Shown: positions 8,230 through 15,691 of the stretch, piece after piece | Position numbering within the stretch: position 1 is the first letter of the stretch | Layout of the letters: each line of letters begins with the position of its first letter | From: Acidiparvus fluvialis | Lineage (GTDB): Bacteria; Acidobacteriota; Holophagae; Holophagales; Holophagaceae | DNA length: 24,360 nucleotides | Direction of reading: 5' to 3' | Assembly: GCA_041263285.1 (NCBI GenBank) | Contig: JBFSVS010000014.1 | Span: 1-24,360, forward strand | Made by a program: the position numbers and the translations under genes | Notes under the pieces: generated by a model | The model's input: the letters and a program-made list of their open reading frames with translations, nothing else | Databases searched by the model: none | Told to the model about the DNA's origin: nothing

Positions 8230-10443
8230 TTAACCAAGGAACTTAAATAACATTAGAAGAACGAAGCCCAAAAGTGTGACAAAGGCGTAGTTTTGAACTC
8301 GACCCGATTGGAAAGCCTTGAAGAGAGAGGCGAATTGTTGCAGCAGCCAAGCGACAAAATTGACGAGACCATCCACGATATAAGTGTCAAACCAGTAACT
8401 AGCCCGAGCAAATAAAAGGGTTGCGCGGGCAGCTCCATTGACCATACCGTCTACCACCCAGGTATCAAAAGACCATAACTGACCGGCGAGTCGTTTCGTA
8501 GGTGTGATCAGGAGCGCTTCATAAAACTCATCAATATAAAATCGAGCATGGACCCACTCAAAAAGATTGGGATAATTTTTAACGAAAGTCTTTGCGCGAG
8601 ACCAAGAAGGATCGGCTGCATAAAACCAATAAGCTAAGGCCATAGCACCGGGAGCCCAAATAACGGTCGCCCAAATCATTAGTGCATATTCAACTTTAGA
8701 AACCACCTCGACGCCTTCCGTAGCGGCTCCAACCTGATAGAGGATGGGAGTAAGCCATTCGGAGAAATAGGCGTGTCCTAGAAAATGGAGTGCATGCGGC
8801 ACATTAAGAAAACCACTCCCGACCGCGAGTAGAGCCAGAATAAAAACCGGTACCCACATGTTCCAAGGCACCTCATGGGGAACATGAGTACCTACATGAT
8901 GAGCATCATGGCCATGCGTATCTCCCGGGACAGTGAGATGATACGGATCCTCCCCTCCCCCACGATAGTTTCCAAGGAAGGTCATACAGATCAAACGCAT
9001 CATATAAAATGCTGTGAAAAAAGCTGCGACCATACCCATCAGCCAAGCCGAGAGATAGAGAGTGGAACCCTCGTAGGTTCCACCTTCGTACCAGCCCTCG
9101 AAAACCTTCCAAAGGATTTCGTCTTTAGAGAAGAAGCCACTGAAAGGGAAAATCCCGGCAATTGCAAACGTGGATAGGAGCATGGACCAAAACGTCCATG
9201 GCATGTACTTTCTAAGGCCGCCCATATTTCTCATATCCTGTTCGTGGTGACAAGCCATGATCACAGAGCCGGAACCTAAAAATAGACAAGCCTTAAAGAA
9301 AGCGTGGGTAAAGACATGGAACATCCCAGCTGTAAAAGCCCCCGCACCCATTCCCATGAACATAAATCCGAGTTGAGAAACGGTACTGTAAGCTAACACC
9401 TTCTTAATGTCATATTGAGCGAGACCCATGGAAGCGGCCAGGAGGGCGGTGAGGGCTCCGATAAATAAAATTAGATGAAGTGCAGCGGGCGCATTCACAA
9501 AGATAAAATTGAGTCGCGTAATCATATAGAGTCCCGAGGTAACCATCGTCGCCGCGTGAATCAAGGCGGAGACTGGGGTAGGACCTGCCATGGCATCAGG
9601 GAGCCAAACATATAAAGGGATTTGAGCAGACTTGCCCATGGCCCCTACAAATAAACAACCCCCAATCAAGTTCATCCAGAAAGTGGGAGCGGCGGTATGG
9701 CCAAAGAGGGTGATGGAGGGCAACGCCATAAGGGATCTTGCCGAACCCATTAGCGTATCGTAATCCAAAGATCCAAAAATCATGAAGATTAAGAAAAAGC
9801 CCAACATAAAACCAAAGTCACCAATCCGGTTGGTTACAAAGGCCTTTTTGGCTGCATCGCCTGCATAGGTTTTATTGAAATAGAAACCAATCAGCAAATA
9901 AGAACAAAGTCCGACGCCTTCCCACCCCAAAAACATCATGAGAATGTTGGAACCTAATACTAAGTTCAACATGCTGAATACAAAAAGATTGAGATAAGCC
10001 ATAAATCGGTAATACCTAAAATCTTTTTGCTCTTCTTCCATGTAGCCTGTACTAAAAAGATGAATGAGGAAGCCTGCTCCTGTAACTAAGAGAGCCATCG
10101 CTGCACTTAAGACGTCGAACTTGTAGGCCCATTCTACGGTCGCGAACGTAAGGCGCTGACCTGCGATCTGAGCTGCTCCGACATCAAACCACGTCCAGAG
10201 GGATTGATGGAGGCTTCGCGAAGATTCAGGGAGTTGCAAGAGGTACAAGAAATAAAATACGGATAATAAAAAAGACCCTGCTACTGAACCGAGCGCAATA
10301 CCGTTGACCCACTGATTATTTCGAAGACGGCGACCGGTAAGGCCATTAATCAGAAACCCAAAAAGCGGAAGAAAGGGGATCAGCCATAAATACGATACGG
10401 GTTGCGATGCTGAAATTAGTGGAATGAGAGTCGATTCGTTCAT
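8230..10443 (-). CDS. nuoL: NADH-quinone oxidoreductase subunit L
   Basis: 737-residue distal antiporter-like subunit with the lateral helix. Functional residues are Glu175 in FLGWEGVGLCSYLLIG, Lys271 in MGKSAQIPLYVWLPDAM and His296 in SALIHAATMV. It is over 120 residues longer than E. coli NuoL (613). The extra length lies in a soluble His-rich loop (GDTHGHDAHHVGTHVPHE, around residue 510) and an extended C-terminal arm, which holds a near repeat, FDTWVVDGMVN and FDTYIVDGLVN, of a kind seen in many long NuoL proteins. ATG 10443 starts 6 bases after the nuoK stop and has only a weak Shine-Dalgarno. Confidence 0.97.
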   Translation of the reverse strand: MNESTLIPLISASQPVSYLWLIPFLPLFGFLINGLTGRRLRNNQWVNGIALGSVAGSFLLSVFYFLYLLQLPESSRSLHQSLWTWFDVGAAQIAGQRLTFATVEWAYKFDVLSAAMALLVTGAGFLIHLFSTGYMEEEQKDFRYYRFMAYLNLFVFSMLNLVLGSNILMMFLGWEGVGLCSYLLIGFYFNKTYAGDAAKKAFVTNRIGDFGFMLGFFLIFMIFGSLDYDTLMGSARSLMALPSITLFGHTAAPTFWMNLIGGCLFVGAMGKSAQIPLYVWLPDAMAGPTPVSALIHAATMVTSGLYMITRLNFIFVNAPAALHLILFIGALTALLAASMGLAQYDIKKVLAYSTVSQLGFMFMGMGAGAFTAGMFHVFTHAFFKACLFLGSGSVIMACHHEQDMRNMGGLRKYMPWTFWSMLLSTFAIAGIFPFSGFFSKDEILWKVFEGWYEGGTYEGSTLYLSAWLMGMVAAFFTAFYMMRLICMTFLGNYRGGGEDPYHLTVPGDTHGHDAHHVGTHVPHEVPWNMWVPVFILALLAVGSGFLNVPHALHFLGHAYFSEWLTPILYQVGAATEGVEVVSKVEYALMIWATVIWAPGAMALAYWFYAADPSWSRAKTFVKNYPNLFEWVHARFYIDEFYEALLITPTKRLAGQLWSFDTWVVDGMVNGAARATLLFARASYWFDTYIVDGLVNFVAWLLQQFASLFKAFQSGRVQNYAFVTLLGFVLLMLFKFLG

Positions 10444-10449
10444 AAAGGC

Positions 10450-10752
10450 TTATCCGTTCAATAAATTAATATCATCGGCTTGGACTGTATCTTTGCGTCG
10501 ATACAACGCGACGGCTAAGGCGAGACCGACGGCGACCTCAGCCGCGGCAAAGCCCATGACCAAAAGGGCAAAAGCTTGGCCATCTACGGTGCCGCTTTGT
10601 CGGGCAAATGCAATGAGATTTAAATTCGCTGCGTTGAGCATGAGTTCTATCGACATCAAAATAATTAAAAGATTACGTCGAATCAAAACGCCTGCGACTC
10701 CGATGAAGAACATCAAAGAAGAGATAAAAAGGACTAGATTCAGGGAAATCAC
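10450..10752 (-). CDS. nuoK: NADH-quinone oxidoreductase subunit K
   Basis: 100 residues, the same length as E. coli NuoK, with three membrane helices. The two membrane-buried glutamates needed for proton transfer are Glu36 (MSIELMLNAANL) and Glu72 (AAAEVAVGLALAVALYRR), at the same numbers as in E. coli. The start is GTG 10752, overlapping the nuoJ stop as GTGA, so translation is coupled. Confidence 0.97.
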   Translation of the reverse strand: MISLNLVLFISSLMFFIGVAGVLIRRNLLIILMSIELMLNAANLNLIAFARQSGTVDGQAFALLVMGFAAAEVAVGLALAVALYRRKDTVQADDINLLNG

Positions 10753-11303
10753 GATACACGCTCCGACTTCGCAAGTACCAAGGCGCCCACAAGCGCCACC
10801 AAGAGAATAACGGAGAGGATTTCTAGGGGTAATAAAAACCCTGCAAATAAGCCACGGCTAACCATTTGTGCATTTTGAGCACTGACTGAGAGACCCTCGG
10901 CTAGACCGGAAGAGAGCGATAGGGCCACTGGAGTTGCGGCATCAAAGAGATTGGACTTCATCGTATAGGCAAAGATACCTAGTGCAATTAATACAAGAGG
11001 GAAAGACCATTTGATTTGGGTGGTAAACAAACTCTTTTCTTTGTATTTAGTCAATTCGACTAACATCACCACAAATAAGAAAAGGACAACAATACCGCCC
11101 GCATAAACCAAGAGTTGGGCCATGCCTAAAAATTCTGCACTTAGACATAAAAAGCAAGCGGCCACCATGATCATAGAAAATAGAAAACCGAGAACACTGT
11201 GAACCGCAGAGGTAGACAGAATCATTACCGCTGCACCCGCGCAGGCCAAAAGACCAAAGACGAGGAAAAGGTTGTGACCGATACTCGTAAAAAGGGCATT
11301 CAT
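10749..11303 (-). CDS. nuoJ: NADH-quinone oxidoreductase subunit J
   Basis: 184-residue five-helix membrane subunit of complex I. Family signature around the third helix: FLGMAQLLVYAGGIVVLFLFVVML, containing the Tyr and Gly-Gly that form the pi-bulge involved in coupling. ATG 11303 lies 9 bases after the nuoI stop, with AGGA upstream. The long loop between the last helices (AATPVALSLSSGLAEGLSV) is variable in the family. Confidence 0.95.
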   Translation of the reverse strand: MNALFTSIGHNLFLVFGLLACAGAAVMILSTSAVHSVLGFLFSMIMVAACFLCLSAEFLGMAQLLVYAGGIVVLFLFVVMLVELTKYKEKSLFTTQIKWSFPLVLIALGIFAYTMKSNLFDAATPVALSLSSGLAEGLSVSAQNAQMVSRGLFAGFLLPLEILSVILLVALVGALVLAKSERVS

Positions 11304-11312
11304 GAGTGGATC

Positions 11313-11843
11313 CTACTGGGTGTAATCAGGGGCATCGGGAGAAGCCGATGAAGAAATAGAGTACTGACCGACGGGAGATACACGAAACATATCTTGGTAC
11401 TCTCCGTGCATGCCAATTGAAAAATCCTCACGATTATAAGCTGCGAGTTCAAATTGATGATTCAGGATAATGGAATCAAAGCCACAACTTTCAACACAAA
11501 ATTCACAGAAAATACAGCGTTCCATCTCAAAGTCATAACGAGTAGGATAAGGAGTTTTACGTCCTTCTTTTTTGCCTTTATTAATCGTGATCACCTGTGT
11601 CGGACATATTTTTTCACAGGCCAAGCAACACACGCACTTAATTTCTCCCTGTTCATCCCGAAGCATTTGGAGTCGGCCCCGATAGCGAGGAGCAATCGAG
11701 ATAGGGGTCTCGGGATACTCCACCGTAATATGAACGTGCTTCTTGGATCGATTCGCTTGTAAAAAATTTCGACCGAAATATTTTCCGGTTAATTTCATCC
11801 CTGAGGCGATGTCGATGGGTAGGAGTTTTTTCAAAATAGACAT
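11313..11843 (-). CDS. nuoI: NADH-quinone oxidoreductase subunit I
   Basis: 176-residue subunit holding clusters N6a and N6b, the last relay before N2 in NuoB. Motif one is Cys70, 73, 76 and 80 (CVCCLACEKICP, with an extra Cys72). Motif two is Cys110, 113, 116 and 120 (CIFCEFCVESCG). In the second motif the residue after the last Cys is Gly where CP is usual. I start at ATG 11843, because AGGA sits five bases upstream; a TTG at 11861 in the same frame would add six residues and would overlap the end of nuoH. In this operon nuoI follows nuoH directly. Without nuoEFG, NuoI would be the natural site of electron entry. Confidence 0.95.
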   Translation of the reverse strand: MSILKKLLPIDIASGMKLTGKYFGRNFLQANRSKKHVHITVEYPETPISIAPRYRGRLQMLRDEQGEIKCVCCLACEKICPTQVITINKGKKEGRKTPYPTRYDFEMERCIFCEFCVESCGFDSIILNHQFELAAYNREDFSIGMHGEYQDMFRVSPVGQYSISSSASPDAPDYTQ

Positions 11844-11850
11844 AGAAATC

Positions 11851-13029
11851 CTAAAAGGCAAATCGGATCGCAGCCGCGATGAGAAGATTGATAAGGGTGA
11901 CGGGGATTAACCATTTCCAACCTACACTCATCAATTGATCGTAGCGATAACGGGGGAGAGTGGCTCGAACCCAAAGAAAGACAAAGAGTAAAAAGAAAAC
12001 TTTTCCAAAGAAGAATAGTAAACTTGGTTCGGCGAGAAAAGGAATGCCGTCGGGCACGAATCGCTGCAGGCCGAAGGGTAGTAAGTAGTGTCCGCCCAAA
12101 AAGAAACCGGCTGCGATGGCTGATACCGCCATCATATTGGCGTATTCCGCTAACATGAACCAAGCAAATTTCATGCCGGTATATTCCGTATGAAATCCCG
12201 ACACTAGTTCCGTTTCTGCTTCAGCTAAATCAAACGGAACACGATTGGTCTCAGCAAAACCACAGGTGAGATAGAAAAAGAAGCCAAAGAAGAGTGGGAC
12301 CGCTGCAATTAAGGGCATCTGAACCACATCACCGGCCGCCGTTACCGTAGGGACGCCTGCTAGGTAAACGGAGAGTTCTCTAAAATTTAAAGTACCCGAA
12401 AGAACAACGGCGGCTAATAACGAGAGGCTCAGAGGAATTTCATAACTAATAATTTGTGCCGCACTTCGAAGTCCACCTAGAAGGGGATATTTTGAATTAG
12501 AAGCCCAACCGCCTAAGACAATGCCGTAAACACCGATAGATCCTACGGCCATAATGTAAAGCAACCCGACATTGATATCGGTTAAGAATCCCGTGAAAGG
12601 CAAGCCGCCTACAATTGGAAATTGATCCGGAAAGACAAATAACGTTCCGGGATAAAAGCAAATGACTGCGAAGGTTGCAAAGGCCGGAATCATACAGACG
12701 ACCGGCGCAATCACAAAAACAAAACGGTCGGCTCTATCCGGCACAATATCTTCCTTGAGCAGTAATTTCAGTCCGTCTGCAGCAAAGACTGGCAATCCAC
12801 GAAAGAAAGATAAGATGGGAATTCGGCCCATTGCCCATGAGAGTTTATTGATGCCTGCGGCAAAACCTCGAATACCTCCGGCTTGGCGCGTCGCCCCCAA
12901 TCGGACTTGGATATAGCCAATCACTTTACGTTCAGCAAAGGTCATCACGGGAACAATCAAAAGAATTATAGAAATGAGTACGGTAATTTGAATGACCGCC
13001 ATTACCACTTGCTGCACAGGTGTCATCAT
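11851..13029 (-). CDS. nuoH: NADH-quinone oxidoreductase subunit H
   Basis: 392-residue membrane subunit that, with NuoB and NuoD, forms the quinone chamber. Recognisable blocks: FAERKVIGYIQVRLG near residue 31, ADGLKLLLKEDIVPDRADR at 84, GGLRSAAQIISYEIPL, ETNRVPFDLAEAETELVSGF, and the C-terminal RYDQLMSVGWKWLIPVTLINLL. It is about 65 residues longer than E. coli NuoH (325). Roughly 25 of these are inserted at about residues 50-77, between the first helix and the amphipathic helix leading to the quinone entrance; the rest sit in later loops. The ATG pair at 13029/13026 overlaps the nuoD stop (ATGA). There is no nuoEFG between nuoD and nuoH. Confidence 0.96.
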   Translation of the reverse strand: MMTPVQQVVMAVIQITVLISIILLIVPVMTFAERKVIGYIQVRLGATRQAGGIRGFAAGINKLSWAMGRIPILSFFRGLPVFAADGLKLLLKEDIVPDRADRFVFVIAPVVCMIPAFATFAVICFYPGTLFVFPDQFPIVGGLPFTGFLTDINVGLLYIMAVGSIGVYGIVLGGWASNSKYPLLGGLRSAAQIISYEIPLSLSLLAAVVLSGTLNFRELSVYLAGVPTVTAAGDVVQMPLIAAVPLFFGFFFYLTCGFAETNRVPFDLAEAETELVSGFHTEYTGMKFAWFMLAEYANMMAVSAIAAGFFLGGHYLLPFGLQRFVPDGIPFLAEPSLLFFFGKVFFLLFVFLWVRATLPRYRYDQLMSVGWKWLIPVTLINLLIAAAIRFAF

Positions 13030-14126
13030 CGGTCCACCTCTCCGAGTACCACATCAAGCGTTCCGATGGCGGCGATGACATCAGCAAGCAAGCGACCTTC
13101 GGTCATTTGGGGTAAGGCTTGAAGATTGACAAAGGAGGGGCCGCGCACATGAAAACGATAAGGGTTTTGAGAGCCCTTCTCTCCGACTAAGTAATAACCT
13201 AATTCCCCTTTGGGGGCTTCGATCGGATGGTAGATTTCATTGACCTCAGATTTTAAAACCTTAGGAATCTTTGCCATGACATTACCTTCTGGAAGTCCAT
13301 CGATACATTGTTGAATGATCCGATGGCTTTGACGAAACTCTTCGAGGCGAACAAGATAACGAGCATAGGTATCCGCTTCAGTACGCGTCGGTACATCGAA
13401 ATCCATTTCGGCGTAAGCGGCATAAGGGAAAGCTTTTCGAACATCATAGTTGACACCCGCAGCTCGAAGAACGGGGCCCGTAACACCGAAAGCGATACAT
13501 TGATCAGCTTGAATGGGAGCAATCCCAATCGTTCTTTTTTTCCAGATTCGATTTTCAGTCAACAACGTCTCATATTCATCAATGCAGTTCAAGAATCGAT
13601 CTTGAAAAGCTTGAACTTGCTTGATAAAGCCAGGGGGGATGTCTTCGCGAAGGCCCCCGATGCGAAAGGCGGTAGTGGTAAGACGAGCACCACAGAAAGA
13701 CTCGAAGCAATTAAGGATTTCTTCGCGCTCTCGAAACGCATATAAAAATACGGTCATGGCACCAATATCAAGGGCATGCGTCCCGAGCCAAAGCAGATGA
13801 GAGCTGATGCGATTGAGTTCAGTCATCATGGTACGAATATAGTGGGCTCGACGAGGGACTTGGATGCCAAACAATTTTTCGACGGACTCAGCCCATCCAA
13901 GGTTGTTACTTACCGAGGCGACATAATCCATACGATCGGTCCAAACTTGACCTTGAAAAAAGGTCTTATTCTCACAGATTTTTTCAACCCCACGATGGAG
14001 GTAGCCAATCACGGGAGTGCATTTCACAATTGTTTCACCGTCGAGACGAAGTTTGACGCGAAGCACCCCGTGTGTGGAAGGGTGCTGAGGTCCCAGATTA
14101 ATTTCCAATTCCTCGTTTTTAAACAC
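13026..14126 (-). CDS. nuoD: NADH-quinone oxidoreductase subunit D
   Basis: 366-residue 49-kDa-type subunit, forming the floor of the quinone site. Conserved elements: LGPQHPSTHGVLR (His15 and His19 next to the quinone), GTHALDIGAMT with Asp120, RIGGLREDIP, and the C-terminal GTLDVVLGEVDR. The segment TDRMDYVASVSNNLGWAES carries Trp78 where complex I normally has the quinone-bonding Tyr (bovine Tyr108). Codon TGG is at 13893-13895, and the flanking alignment is ungapped. The start is GTG 14126, 8 bases after AGGAG. The length is slightly short for the family because the N-terminus begins right at the first beta strands. It is a separate gene, not fused to nuoC. Confidence 0.96.
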   Translation of the reverse strand: MFKNEELEINLGPQHPSTHGVLRVKLRLDGETIVKCTPVIGYLHRGVEKICENKTFFQGQVWTDRMDYVASVSNNLGWAESVEKLFGIQVPRRAHYIRTMMTELNRISSHLLWLGTHALDIGAMTVFLYAFREREEILNCFESFCGARLTTTAFRIGGLREDIPPGFIKQVQAFQDRFLNCIDEYETLLTENRIWKKRTIGIAPIQADQCIAFGVTGPVLRAAGVNYDVRKAFPYAAYAEMDFDVPTRTEADTYARYLVRLEEFRQSHRIIQQCIDGLPEGNVMAKIPKVLKSEVNEIYHPIEAPKGELGYYLVGEKGSQNPYRFHVRGPSFVNLQALPQMTEGRLLADVIAAIGTLDVVLGEVDR

Positions 14127-14137
14127 CGATCAAACTC

Positions 14138-15688
14138 CTAGTTAGCTTCTGGTTTTTTTAGATTAATACTTAGGTTCCCGGCTTTTTCAAGGGACAAGCG
14201 CATCAAAACGCCCGATCGATCTTCTCGAAAATCAATTTCACGTTGACCAAGACCCAGCGTTGGATATTCTTTTCGCAACGGGAATCCCTCCCAATCCTCA
14301 GGACAGAGAATTCTAGTTAAATCGGGATGATCCTTAAAGCGAATACCGAACATATCAAAGATTTCTCGTTCAAGCCAGTTCGCACCGGGATAAACTGCGA
14401 CAGCACTTGTCACGTCGTAACCCTCGGGTACTAAAATACGTAACCGTAATCGACGTTGTCTTGAAAGACTTGTCAAATGATAAACAATAGAGAATTTAAA
14501 TGCATCGGCAGCGGGATAATGGGTTGCGGTTTCATCGGCGAGCATCTCAAATTTGAGAGCAGGGTCCTCTTTACATAAGGCTAAAGCTTCAAGAATGAAA
14601 TCCGGATTGACTTGGCAAACTAATTCCCCGGACTGCTGAAAAATTTCTTCCACTTTCGAACCTAATTTCTGCTGCAGATAAATGAGTTCGGGGGCGTCCG
14701 CTAAAATCGGGGTGGGTGCTACGACATCGTTTTCATCTTTTTTGGCCGCAGGTCGAACGGGAGCCTTGGGGGCTTCTTTGCCTTCCGCGAGCGCCTTGGC
14801 TTTATTGGTTTCATAATCAGCCAATTGTTTTTGCCACTTGGCTTCATCCGCTATTTTTTGATTTTCTTGGTCGGCTAAATAAATCTTAAGGCTAGGCAGA
14901 GGAACGGTTTTGGGCATCACAACCGTTCGATTGGGTGCTGCTGCAATATTCCACACAAAAGACTGACTGGGTTCTGGACTGTGACCGTGCGCTGCATCTA
15001 TTTTCTTTTCAATTTTAGGAGCATCGCCGAGAACGCCGTATTTGATTACGTCGACCGGACAACCCGCAGCAGCCGAGATAATTTTTTCAATGAGAGATTC
15101 TCCTAGCAGCTCTTTGATTTTGGATTTTTCAATACGATTTTCATTTTCTTTTCCATCTAGCCGAACCTCGGCTTTGATATGACAACTATCGGCAGTGACG
15201 TGAAAGACCTCGGGGCATTCGGCTTCACAAGCGTTGCAAACAATACACCCTTCATCAATCCATACTTCTGTGATGCGTGGCTTAGTAGCTACGGAAGCAT
15301 TGGTTTGAGGCAAGGGAGTGTCAATCGCAGTCGAAGTAGATTCAGGTTCGGTGGGGGCTACTGTGGGAGCTACTGCGGGGGCTGCTACTTGTACGACGAC
15401 ATCGACCCTAGGGGCTTCAACCGGAACTTCGGAGACTACTTGTTCGTACTGAATGACATTGACAGGACAAGCCACTGCAGCGGCAATAATACTACTTTCT
15501 AGTGAGGATTGAAGCGGGGTTTGTAAGGCAGATTTTGAAGAACGATTTTCATCCTCTTGTCCATCGACCCGTGCATCAGATTTGATGTGGCAACTATCGG
15601 CAGTGACATGAAAGACATCGGGGCATTCGGCTTCGCAGGCATTGCAAACAATGCAACCTTCTTCGATCCAAACCTTGGTGATAGACAT
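14138..15688 (-). CDS. nuoC: NuoC with two fused N-terminal ferredoxin domains
   Basis: 516-residue fusion. Residues 1-83 and 139-220 are two ferredoxin domains, each with CIVCNACEAECP (Cys12/15/18/22; Cys148/151/154/158), a Cys in ADSCHIK (33; 169) and a distal Cys-Pro (74; 210). This resembles single-[4Fe-4S] ferredoxins that use three cysteines of the CxxCxxC motif plus the distal one. Residues 84-138 are an Ala/Pro/Val/Thr-rich linker. Residues 221-330 include a charged, probably helical stretch (AKWQKQLADYETNKAKAL) that I do not recognise. Residues about 331-516 are a complete NuoC/30-kDa domain with YPGANWLEREIFDMFGI and HPDLTRILCPEDWEGFPLRK. NuoC alone is usually 150-230 residues. ATG 15688 follows AGGG right after the nuoB stop; no better internal start is evident. 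With nuoE, F and G absent, the ferredoxins may feed or relay electrons, by inference. Confidence 0.95.
   Translation of the reverse strand: MSITKVWIEEGCIVCNACEAECPDVFHVTADSCHIKSDARVDGQEDENRSSKSALQTPLQSSLESSIIAAAVACPVNVIQYEQVVSEVPVEAPRVDVVVQVAAPAVAPTVAPTEPESTSTAIDTPLPQTNASVATKPRITEVWIDEGCIVCNACEAECPEVFHVTADSCHIKAEVRLDGKENENRIEKSKIKELLGESLIEKIISAAAGCPVDVIKYGVLGDAPKIEKKIDAAHGHSPEPSQSFVWNIAAAPNRTVVMPKTVPLPSLKIYLADQENQKIADEAKWQKQLADYETNKAKALAEGKEAPKAPVRPAAKKDENDVVAPTPILADAPELIYLQQKLGSKVEEIFQQSGELVCQVNPDFILEALALCKEDPALKFEMLADETATHYPAADAFKFSIVYHLTSLSRQRRLRLRILVPEGYDVTSAVAVYPGANWLEREIFDMFGIRFKDHPDLTRILCPEDWEGFPLRKEYPTLGLGQREIDFREDRSGVLMRLSLEKAGNLSINLKKPEAN
14902..14928. repeat. Inverted repeat inside nuoC linker
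   Basis: GAACGGTT (14902-14909) and AACCGTTC (14921-14928) are perfect 8-base arms with an 11-base spacer. They lie in the part of nuoC encoding the stretch between the second ferredoxin and the NuoC domain, around Met258. No function is evident; it could be a chance palindrome in coding sequence. Confidence 0.4.
15135..15683. repeat. Direct repeat encoding the two ferredoxin modules of nuoC
   Basis: Two copies, about 15135-15275 and 15543-15683, are offset by exactly 408 bases (136 codons). By eye roughly 85% of bases agree over the best-matching 100 bases, many differences being single changes. The shared core begins GGCAGTGACRTGAAAGAC on the plus strand. The copies encode the Cys-rich part of the two ferredoxin domains and their lead-in. 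This points to an in-frame tandem duplication that is recent or kept similar by gene conversion. Confidence 0.85.
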
Positions 15689-15691
15689 CGA

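Noticed and set aside
8875..9177. Plus-strand open frame of 100 codons opposite nuoL
   Set aside because: Composition (Met/Ser/His-rich) and position opposite a conserved membrane gene mark it as a shadow; no Shine-Dalgarno or known domain.
13308..14141. Two long plus-strand frames (145 and 121 codons) opposite nuoD
   Set aside because: Both are antisense to highly conserved NuoD sequence, with no family resemblance.
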